Below are positions 14,325 to 20,079 of a stretch of DNA of 20,079 nucleotides, one piece after another. The position numbers and the translations under genes were made by a program. Below the pieces are notes generated by a model, which ran no database searches, was not told the origin of the DNA, and saw only the letters and a program-made list of their open reading frames with translations. The number at the start of each line of letters is the position of its first letter. The first letter of the stretch is position 1. The DNA comes from an uncultured Actinomycetes bacterium (GTDB lineage: Bacteria; Actinomycetota; Acidimicrobiia; Acidimicrobiales; Acidimicrobilacustridaceae), in contig CALBSE010000071.1 of assembly GCA_937927725.1 (NCBI GenBank), positions 1 through 20,079 on the forward strand, read 5' to 3'.

Positions 14325-16192
14325 GCGAATCCTCAGAAGAGAAGGTGGTCGCTCCACCAAAGCCGCAGATGACTGTCGGTCCGCGCATGATGGGCGCGAC
14401 CATGCCGGTAGAAAAGTCAAAGGACTTCCGTAATTCTTCGCTACGCCTCCTTTCTTGGATGCGCCCCGAACGCACACGCCTGATCTTGGTGGTGATTGCC
14501 TCGATCTTCAGCGTTGTGATGTCTGTGGTGGGCCCCAAAATTCTTGGCAATGCAACCAACCTGATCATCAAAGGCGTGCGCTCGCCCAACGGAATTGATT
14601 TCGCAGCGCTGCATCGCACGATTCTCACTGTCGGTGCGCTCTATCTCGGTTCTGCCGCACTCGCTTACTCCCAAGGCTTTCTCCTTGCTGGCGTGATTCA
14701 CCGCACCATGAGTCGCCTTCGTTCGGCGGTCGAGGACAAAATCAACTCACTTCCGCTTGGGTATGTCGATAAGACCCCGCGTGGTGATCTGCTCAGCCGT
14801 GTCACCAATGACATTGACAACGTTGCGCAAAATCTTGCGCAAACCATGAGCATGTCGACGATTTCGATCCTCACGGTCGTCGGCGTTCTCATCATGATGC
14901 TGACGATTTCCCCTCTTCTCTCACTCATTGCAGTGACGACGGTGCCGATCACGTTGTTCACGGTGAAGTTCATTGCCGGAAAGTCAAAGAAGCGCTTTAT
15001 TGCACAGTGGGGCCATACCGGTTCGCTCAACGCCATCGTGGAAGAGACGTTTGCGGGCCACGCTCTCGTCAAGGTCTTCGGTCAGCAACAAGAGACCGAG
15101 GATCGTTTCGAAGCAACGAATCAGTCGCTTTTCGAGGCGTCGTTTGGCGCCCAATTCATTTCCGGAATCATCCAGCCCGCGATGATGCTGGTGAGCAACC
15201 TCAACTACGTGGCGATCGCCGTGATTGGTGGCTTACGAGTTGCTTCCGGCAACTTGAGCATCGGCGATATTCAGGCCTTTATTCAGTACTCGCGTCAGTT
15301 CACCCAACCAATCAACCAGCTCGCATCCATGGCCAACATGTTGCAGTCAGGCATTGCGTCAGCCGAACGAGTCTTTGAATTTCTTGATGTCGATAACCAA
15401 TCACCGGACCCCAACGATGCTCAGACGGTTGATGAACCCAAGGGTCGCGTTGCATTCGAAGACGTCACCTTCTCGTATTCATCGGAGAAACCGCTCATCA
15501 CCGGTCTCTCACTCGTTGCCGAACCTGGACAAACCATAGCCATCGTTGGTCCCACCGGTGCCGGAAAGACCACTCTCGTCAATCTGCTCATGCGGTTCTA
15601 TGAACTCAACGACGGTGCGATCACGCTAGACGGCGTCGACATTTCCAAAATGCGACGCGACGACCTTCGCTCCAGCATGGGCATGGTCCTCCAGGACACG
15701 TGGCTCTTTGGCGGCACGATTCGGGACAACATCGCCTACGGCCGTCTCGATGCAACCGAAGAAGAAATCATCGAAGCGGCGAAGGCCACGCACGTTGATC
15801 ACTTCGTCCGATCCATGCCCGATGGCTATAACACCATCCTCGATGACGAAGCCAGCAATCTCAGTGCTGGCGAGAAGCAATTGCTCACCATTGCTCGTGC
15901 ATTCCTTGCTGAGCCAACGATCCTCATCCTTGACGAAGCGACGAGTTCGGTCGATACACGCACCGAGGTACTCATCCAGCACGCAATGGCAGCGTTGCGT
16001 TCGAACCGCACCAGTTTTGTCATCGCTCATCGCCTCTCCACCATTCGCGATGCCGACATCATCTTGGTGATGGAAAACGGTTCCATCGTTGAACAGGGCA
16101 ATCACGAGGAACTTCTGGCCGCAGGTGGGGCGTATTACAACCTCTACAACGCTCAATTCGTTGCCGCGGCAATTGATCTCGATGGCAACTGA
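14321..16192 (+). CDS. ABC half-exporter with consensus ATPase site (TM288-like subunit)
   Basis: The protein has 623 residues. An N-terminal cytoplasmic extension of about 40 residues leads to the six-helix exporter domain and a nucleotide-binding domain. Motifs are Walker A GPTGAGKTT (410-418), Q-loop Gln458, Walker B ILILDE (534-539) with catalytic Glu539, and H-loop His570 in VIAHRLSTIRDADII. The signature is LSAGE (514-518) instead of LSGGQ. A full Walker B and His with a deviant signature is exactly what complements the upstream subunit: one ATP site is competent and one degenerate. The ATG at 14321 overlaps the upstream stop (ATGA) and has GAGGAA about 6 nt before it. An earlier in-frame ATG at 14228, inside the upstream gene, is not used here because it would overlap that gene by 97 bp and lacks this site. 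Confidence 0.95.
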   Translation: MSESSEEKVVAPPKPQMTVGPRMMGATMPVEKSKDFRNSSLRLLSWMRPERTRLILVVIASIFSVVMSVVGPKILGNATNLIIKGVRSPNGIDFAALHRTILTVGALYLGSAALAYSQGFLLAGVIHRTMSRLRSAVEDKINSLPLGYVDKTPRGDLLSRVTNDIDNVAQNLAQTMSMSTISILTVVGVLIMMLTISPLLSLIAVTTVPITLFTVKFIAGKSKKRFIAQWGHTGSLNAIVEETFAGHALVKVFGQQQETEDRFEATNQSLFEASFGAQFISGIIQPAMMLVSNLNYVAIAVIGGLRVASGNLSIGDIQAFIQYSRQFTQPINQLASMANMLQSGIASAERVFEFLDVDNQSPDPNDAQTVDEPKGRVAFEDVTFSYSSEKPLITGLSLVAEPGQTIAIVGPTGAGKTTLVNLLMRFYELNDGAITLDGVDISKMRRDDLRSSMGMVLQDTWLFGGTIRDNIAYGRLDATEEEIIEAAKATHVDHFVRSMPDGYNTILDDEASNLSAGEKQLLTIARAFLAEPTILILDEATSSVDTRTEVLIQHAMAALRSNRTSFVIAHRLSTIRDADIILVMENGSIVEQGNHEELLAAGGAYYNLYNAQFVAAAIDLDGN

Positions 16193-17678
16193 CGCTCCCG
16201 ACGTCACGGCAAACACATCACTGCGAAACAGCGTCTTCGCAGTTGTTATCGCGCTGCAGTTCGTACTCGTGTTGGTGAACGGCTCCACCACCATGGCCTT
16301 GCCCGGAATTCGCGATGGTCTGGGCGCGACGAATAGCGAGTTGCAGTGGTACGCCTCGCTCTTCGCCCTTACGTTCTCGTTAGTTCTCGTTCTGTCCGGG
16401 CGACTCGGCGATCTTTTCGGCACCCGACGCTTGCTCATGATTGGCTTCGGAGCGCTCCTTGCGTCGTGGGCCCTCAGCGCAGCGTCGCCGAACATCTATT
16501 TCCTGCTCCTTGCTCGCGCCCTTCAAGGAATCGCCGGCGGTGTTACTGCCCCACAACTTTCCGCAATGATTCAACGAACGTTTGTTGGGCATAACCGAAC
16601 ACGCGCATTTTCAATTTTCCTGATGTTCGCTGGTGGCGGATTCATGATCGGTCAGCTCAGCGCCGGTGCACTCACCACCGCGAATTTGTTCGGCGCTGGT
16701 TGGCGCTGGGCCTACCTGCCGTTCATTCCGATCGGCCTTGTGGTGTGGCTCATCGCCGCCAAGGTCTTGCCAGCGACACAACCAGGAACAGCCGGCCGTC
16801 TCGACATCACCGGTGCTGCTGTTCTCGCCGTCGTTGCGTTCTTCTTGATGTTCCCGCTCATCCAGGGTCGAAATGCCGGTTGGCCGGTGTGGATCTTGCT
16901 CATGTTGGTGTGTTCGTTGCCGCTGTTCTTTGCGTTCATTCGCTATGAACAAAAACTTGTTCGCAATGGCGGCGACCCACTCGTCAATCCGATCCTGTTC
17001 GCCATTCGGAGTTTCCGCATTGGCAACATCATCACGTTGCTTGTTGGTCTGCTTTCGGCTGCAGGCCCGATCTATCTCATCCTGACGATTCAGCTCGGCT
17101 TCGATCGCAACCCATTGCAAGCAGCAATTCTCACCTGCCCGATGCCATTCGCCAACATGTTTGGTTCGCTCGCGGCCGCACCACTGCTTCGTCGTTATGG
17201 ACGCGGTGCTGTCGCCATTGGCGCAGCACTCAACGCACTTGCAGCAATGGCCGTGCTTTTCGCCGACCGTGTTGGGGCGGGGGAGTTCAAAGCTGTTCAT
17301 CTCGTTCCCGCGGTCGCGTTACTGGGATTCGCTCTTGGCATCTCCATTGCCGTCACGATTGCGTTCGTTCTCTCCGAGGTCCCCCACCAATACGCCGGCG
17401 CGGCTTCGGGCGTACAGGCCACAGGCCTACAACTCGCCGGTGCGATTGGCATCGCAGTAATCGGCGTCGCCTATTGGGGCCGCATCGGCGGATCCGAAGA
17501 ACTCAGCGCGTACATCGATGGCATCAACGCGGTGATGTGGATTTCCATTGGGCTGGCGGCAATCCAAGCAGCACTTGTACTGCTTCTGCCCCGACATAAC
17601 ACGAGGCCGGACGAGGAGTTTCTCCTCGCTGACCCCGAATTACTGGTGATGCCTGATCTTCACGGCGACAACGTCTGA
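16182..17678 (+). CDS. MFS exporter, DHA2-like (14-helix drug/proton antiporter family)
   Basis: The protein has 498 residues and enough hydrophobic segments for 12-14 helices. Motif A between helices 2 and 3 is clear (SGRLGDLFGTRRLLMIG, about 72-88), and a helix-5 motif C-like stretch is present (FAGGGFMIGQLSAGALTT). Length and order match EmrB/QacA-type DHA2 antiporters, which export drugs or metabolites using the proton gradient. Helix 1 reads LVLVNGSTTMALPGI where family members usually have LDxTIVNVALP, so the helix-1 acidic residue is absent. The ATG at 16182 overlaps the upstream ABC gene by 11 bp, indicating a three-gene operon; no strong ribosome site is visible. The frame is open further upstream, with an ATG at 16089 inside the ABC gene, but that gives an unlikely basic extension. 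Confidence 0.88.
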   Translation: MATDAPDVTANTSLRNSVFAVVIALQFVLVLVNGSTTMALPGIRDGLGATNSELQWYASLFALTFSLVLVLSGRLGDLFGTRRLLMIGFGALLASWALSAASPNIYFLLLARALQGIAGGVTAPQLSAMIQRTFVGHNRTRAFSIFLMFAGGGFMIGQLSAGALTTANLFGAGWRWAYLPFIPIGLVVWLIAAKVLPATQPGTAGRLDITGAAVLAVVAFFLMFPLIQGRNAGWPVWILLMLVCSLPLFFAFIRYEQKLVRNGGDPLVNPILFAIRSFRIGNIITLLVGLLSAAGPIYLILTIQLGFDRNPLQAAILTCPMPFANMFGSLAAAPLLRRYGRGAVAIGAALNALAAMAVLFADRVGAGEFKAVHLVPAVALLGFALGISIAVTIAFVLSEVPHQYAGAASGVQATGLQLAGAIGIAVIGVAYWGRIGGSEELSAYIDGINAVMWISIGLAAIQAALVLLLPRHNTRPDEEFLLADPELLVMPDLHGDNV

Positions 17679-17689
17679 GTGGTTCGTAC

Positions 17690-18421
17690 TCAGCCGGTGA
17701 AGGTTGGTACCGCAACAAAGGTGTTCACGACCGAAACCGGATACGTACCAGGAGTGTCGGTGTTCACGGTCGGTGGAGTGATGGCGGTTGTCGTTGCCCC
17801 GCCATTTCCTGGCTCGGTGATGGTGCAGTCTGATGCTCGATAGCCGAAGACGTAGGAGGTGCCTCCGTCTGCGCTGAATGCCAAGTCAATCGAAAAGGGA
17901 TCCACCGCAACCGCTGCTGGAGCGAATGTTTGAGAGCCCACGCCCACTGGGCCGGTCGAAGCCATGCAAGCGACATTCACCGTGAACGTTGCATCTGCAG
18001 GAACATCGCCTTCCACCGTCTTTGTCACCGGGATTGCGAAGAACTGGAGGCTGGTTTGTGCCGTTACCGGCTGCACCTGCACATCCAAACACGTAAGGGT
18101 GAACTCGAGCGGGTTTGCAGTGGTCGGTGGCAGAACCACCGTCACGGTGTTCGGGTCGACCACAGTCACAGAAAGCGGTGTCGCAGCAATGCCATTGCCG
18201 GTCACGGTCACAGCGGTTTCCGTGACACACGGCGTCGTTGGAACCGTGACATCAAACGACAGCGAAGTGTTTGACGTCGGTTCCGCGTTCAGTTGTAAAG
18301 GCGGTGCTACCTGCGCACCAGCCTGTTCAACGATTGGAACCACCATCGCCACCGAGAGCGCGGCAAGCGCCACTGCTGTCGCTACCGCTATTCCAATTCC
18401 TAAACGCCGTTTGGTCCGCAT
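17690..18421 (-). CDS. Secreted protein with four cysteines, possibly DUF5979-like
   Basis: The protein has 243 residues. A classical signal peptide has a basic start (MRTKRR), a hydrophobic core (about 8-30) and a likely cleavage near AGAQ (34-37). The mature part is acidic, Thr/Val/Pro-rich and predicted all-beta. Four cysteines (Cys65, Cys111, Cys152, Cys199) could form two disulfides. The segment KTVEGDVPADATFTVNVAC, then YVFGYRASDCTITEPGNGGAT, resembles DUF5979-type repeats of actinobacterial surface proteins; this match is from memory and moderate. There is no LPxTG motif or C-terminal anchor. The ATG at 18421 is chosen because GGAGGA lies 4 nt upstream; a TTG at 18439 is unlikely. The gene is convergent with the MFS gene, 11 bp apart. 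Confidence 0.8.
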   Translation of the reverse strand: MRTKRRLGIGIAVATAVALAALSVAMVVPIVEQAGAQVAPPLQLNAEPTSNTSLSFDVTVPTTPCVTETAVTVTGNGIAATPLSVTVVDPNTVTVVLPPTTANPLEFTLTCLDVQVQPVTAQTSLQFFAIPVTKTVEGDVPADATFTVNVACMASTGPVGVGSQTFAPAAVAVDPFSIDLAFSADGGTSYVFGYRASDCTITEPGNGGATTTAITPPTVNTDTPGTYPVSVVNTFVAVPTFTG

Positions 18422-18425
18422 GGTT

Positions 18426-18431
18426 TCCTCC
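18426..18431 (-). promoter_or_regulatory. Ribosome binding site deciding the secreted protein start
   Basis: GGAGGA lies 4 nt before ATG 18421, and the in-frame TTG at 18439 would be upstream of it. This fixes the ATG as the start. Confidence 0.8.
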
Positions 18432-18435
18432 GTTG

Positions 18436-18466
18436 ACAACAGCAGCGCAAAGGCGTGCTGTGTTGT
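18436..18466 (-). promoter_or_regulatory. Imperfect hairpin just upstream of the secreted protein's ribosome site
   Basis: The arms ACAACAGCAGCGC and GCGTGCTGTGTTGT (plus-strand view) can form about 12 base pairs with a 1-nt and a 2-nt bulge and the 4-nt loop AAAG. The hairpin ends 4 nt before the GGAGGA site. It could shape translation or mRNA stability, or be an operator. There is no T-run, so it is not a terminator. Confidence 0.4.
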
Positions 18467-18543
18467 GGAGTCAACCTAGGAACCTGTTGTTGCGGCTCCG
18501 CTGTAGGGAAGGTGCGGCCCGGTTGTCACTCCGGCCCCTGTCG

Positions 18544-19311
18544 TTACCGCTGCATCAGTTTGAACAGCGCGCCGGTGCAATCGGCGAACAATCCAAGTCG
18601 GCCAAACGGCGAATCGTGCGGCGGTGTGAGCGCCTGTCCACCGAGCTCAACAACCTTGGTGCTGGCAGCATCGATGTCAGTGACCTCGAAATAAATCTCC
18701 CAATGCGATGGGAACTCGGGAGACATATGCGGCGTCGCATCGATCACGCCGGCCAGCAGCGAGTCGCCGTCGATCATTCGTGAATAGCGAAAGTCTGGAG
18801 TGTCCATCATCACGTCGGTCGTCCAGCCAAAAACGTTGCGGTAAAACTCCAGTGCCTCGTCGTAGGCAAACGTGTGGAGTTCAAACCAGCCCGGTGCACC
18901 CGGTTCATCGATATGGCTAAACCCGCGATGCAATTCTGGCTGCCACACACCGACGATGCTTTGATCGGGTGCGACGAGAAACGCCATCTTCCCGAGGTCC
19001 ATGACATCCATAGCGGGAACCAACACCTGCGCGCCGGATATTTCGGCGGCGGCAACGGTTGCTGCGCAATCGGCCGAAGCGAGGTAGACGAACCAGGAAT
19101 CGGGGCCAGGCTGTTCGGCAGGTTTGATCATCGAACCGGCAATGCGACCGCCGTCATGGAGAAAGTTTGTGTAGCCGTGATTCTCCGCCGGTGATGGTTC
19201 GGTCTCCCAGCCCAAAAGAGCGGTGTAGAAGGCGTGGCTCGCTTCGAGATCACTCGTTGAGAGTTCGATCCAGATTGGGGCACCGAGTGTGGCCTCGCTT
19301 CGACGAGTCAT
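18544..19311 (-). CDS. Two-domain VOC (glyoxalase/dioxygenase fold) family protein
   Basis: The protein has 255 residues with two tandem VOC modules. Module 1 spans about 11-125 (APIWIELSTSDLEASHAFYTALLGWE, then GKMAFLVAPDQSIVGVWQ) and module 2 about 138-253 (APGWFELHTFAYDEALEFYRNVFGW, then FGRLGLFADCTGALFKLMQ). This layout and length match actinobacterial proteins of the CFP32/Rv0577 type. Members of the fold bind a metal or small molecule in the cavity formed by paired modules; the substrate here is unknown. AAAAGGAG directly abuts a first ATG at 19317, whereas the second in-frame ATG at 19311 has a proper 6-nt spacing, so 19311 is chosen. It is divergent from the DUF2510 gene. Confidence 0.9.
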   Translation of the reverse strand: MTRRSEATLGAPIWIELSTSDLEASHAFYTALLGWETEPSPAENHGYTNFLHDGGRIAGSMIKPAEQPGPDSWFVYLASADCAATVAAAEISGAQVLVPAMDVMDLGKMAFLVAPDQSIVGVWQPELHRGFSHIDEPGAPGWFELHTFAYDEALEFYRNVFGWTTDVMMDTPDFRYSRMIDGDSLLAGVIDATPHMSPEFPSHWEIYFEVTDIDAASTKVVELGGQALTPPHDSPFGRLGLFADCTGALFKLMQR

Positions 19312-19317
19312 GCGCAT

Positions 19318-19323
19318 CTCCTT
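19318..19323 (-). promoter_or_regulatory. Ribosome binding site deciding the VOC protein start
   Basis: AAGGAG lies 0 nt from ATG 19317 but 6 nt from ATG 19311, so the second ATG is the likely start. Confidence 0.7.
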
Positions 19324-19405
19324 TTCACGGATACCGCATCAGACTAGGCAGGCACTCGGTGCAGAAAAGGAGCGGCCCCGCCGGTCATCCAACGGAATCG
19401 GCCCC

Positions 19406-19411
19406 TATCGT
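19406..19411 (+). promoter_or_regulatory. Possible -10 element for a near-leaderless transcript
   Basis: TATCGT fits TANNNT and ends 9 nt before the ATG of the DUF2510 gene, with no ribosome site between. Transcription would begin within about 3 nt of the start codon. No -35 element is evident, which is common for such actinobacterial promoters. Confidence 0.3.
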
Positions 19412-19420
19412 TAGGCCGGC

Positions 19421-20079
19421 ATGAGCGATGTTCCCCACAGCCCCGGATGGTGGCAAGCCGGCGATGGCCGTTGGTATCCGTCACCTCCCGGCCTGACCGA
19501 CGAAACCCCGTCGCGCCCACCAACGCCCGCCCCTGATCACCCTCCGTACCCGTTCGATCCGAGTGCACAAAGTCTGTCAGGGCCGCTTGCTCCCATCCCC
19601 CGGCCTTCGCGTTCGCGGAGACGTCCGCTCATCATCTCTGGCCTGGCGCTACTCGTCGTCGGTGCGCTTCTGGTCGTGATCGGCATTGCGATTTCCTCCG
19701 ACAAATCAACGACCGCGAATTCGAACGATCCCAAGTACCAAATGGCGGTCGAAGATTTACTTAACTCGGAACTCACCAATCTCGTTTTCATCGAAACGTT
19801 TTGGGACAGCTACAGCCACTACCGCGATGCCTGGACGGCGGCGACCGATGAGGAGCGAAAGGCGCTCACCGATCAATGGCTTTCCGATATCGACACCGAA
19901 GTCGCTCAGTTTCAACATGACCTTCAGCAAATAGAAGATGACTACGCGGCTCGAACGTACGCGGATGGTTCCATACCCGATTCGGTTCGAGACCTCGCGA
20001 TGAACCATTACAAAGCCTGGCAACGCTGGGCCGCAGCGATTGTTCCGATCGCCAATGACTGGCTGCAAGACCGCACATC
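19421..20079 (+). CDS. DUF2510 membrane protein (3' end cut by window edge)
   Basis: An open frame of 219 codons runs to the right edge. The N-terminus carries the short Trp-rich DUF2510 motif (SPGWWQAGDGRWYPSPPG, about 7-24), which is common in actinobacterial membrane proteins. A Pro-rich linker and the basic RPSRSRRR precede one transmembrane helix at about 70-92. The extracytoplasmic part seen so far is charged and probably helical (about 104-215), with many aromatic residues (FWDSYSHYRDAW, HYKAWQRWAAA). The function is unknown. The ATG at 19421 has no ribosome site; TATCGT (19406-19411) lies 9 nt before it, which would fit a very short or absent leader. The gene is divergent from the VOC gene, 109 bp away. 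Confidence 0.8.
   Translation, partial: MSDVPHSPGWWQAGDGRWYPSPPGLTDETPSRPPTPAPDHPPYPFDPSAQSLSGPLAPIPRPSRSRRRPLIISGLALLVVGALLVVIGIAISSDKSTTANSNDPKYQMAVEDLLNSELTNLVFIETFWDSYSHYRDAWTAATDEERKALTDQWLSDIDTEVAQFQHDLQQIEDDYAARTYADGSIPDSVRDLAMNHYKAWQRWAAAIVPIANDWLQDRT

Noticed and set aside
16089..16181. N-terminal extension of the MFS protein
   Set aside because: The extension lies within the ABC gene and is basic and unlike MFS N-termini; ATG 16182 gives a normal-length protein.
1..20079. CRISPR arrays, tRNA/rRNA genes, insertion sequences or phage genes
   Set aside because: No spaced direct repeats, cloverleaf-like segments, transposase motifs or integrase motifs were recognised on either strand.

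Overview
The window looks like a moderately GC-rich actinobacterial chromosome segment, possibly from the Acidimicrobiia. The evidence is a RecC of actinobacterial type, a DUF2510 N-terminal domain (PGWWQAGDGRWYP), actinobacterial-style BcrA-type ABC-2 modules, GTG starts and tightly overlapping genes. This placement is inference from protein style; no rRNA or marker phylogeny is available here.

Layout. (1) 1-3275, minus: recC (exonuclease V gamma subunit), nearly complete, with its C-terminus beyond the left edge. (2) 3477-3782, plus: a 101-aa membrane protein with a SHOCT tail, whose stop codon overlaps that of a convergent LuxR-type regulator (3779-4447, minus). (3) 4579-12415, minus: a dense export block read from right to left. 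It holds a first HlyD/MacA-type adaptor, a MacB-type ATPase, a MacB/FtsX-type permease, a second adaptor, a membrane-anchored DUF5666-like protein, then a BcrA-type ATPase and its ABC-2 permease. Four of the junctions overlap by 1-4 bp. (4) 12594-17678, plus, divergent: two ABC half-exporters forming a TM287/TM288-like heterodimer, followed by an MFS (DHA2-like) exporter, all overlapping. (5) 17690-18421, minus: a secreted four-cysteine protein. (6) 18544-19311, minus: a two-domain VOC/glyoxalase-like protein. (7) 19421 to the right edge, plus: a DUF2510 membrane protein, incomplete.

How it works together. Genes from 4579 to 17678 encode four separate export machines (MacB-type with two adaptors, BcrA-type, heterodimeric ABCB-type, MFS), arranged as two divergent operons around a 163-178 bp control region. 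That region carries a 16-bp palindrome (12446-12461) which is a candidate shared operator. The most unusual part is the five-gene MacB-like operon. It has two different adaptors for one ATPase/permease pair in what should be a monoderm, a dedicated DUF5666-like protein, and glycine-rich C-terminal tails on three of its products. A LuxR-type regulator with no recognisable phosphoacceptor site lies just downstream of the export block and carries a perfect 11-bp inverted repeat inside its own 5' coding region.

No RNA genes, CRISPR arrays, insertion sequences, integrases or convincing intrinsic terminators were seen. No gene-free stretch exceeds 300 bases.
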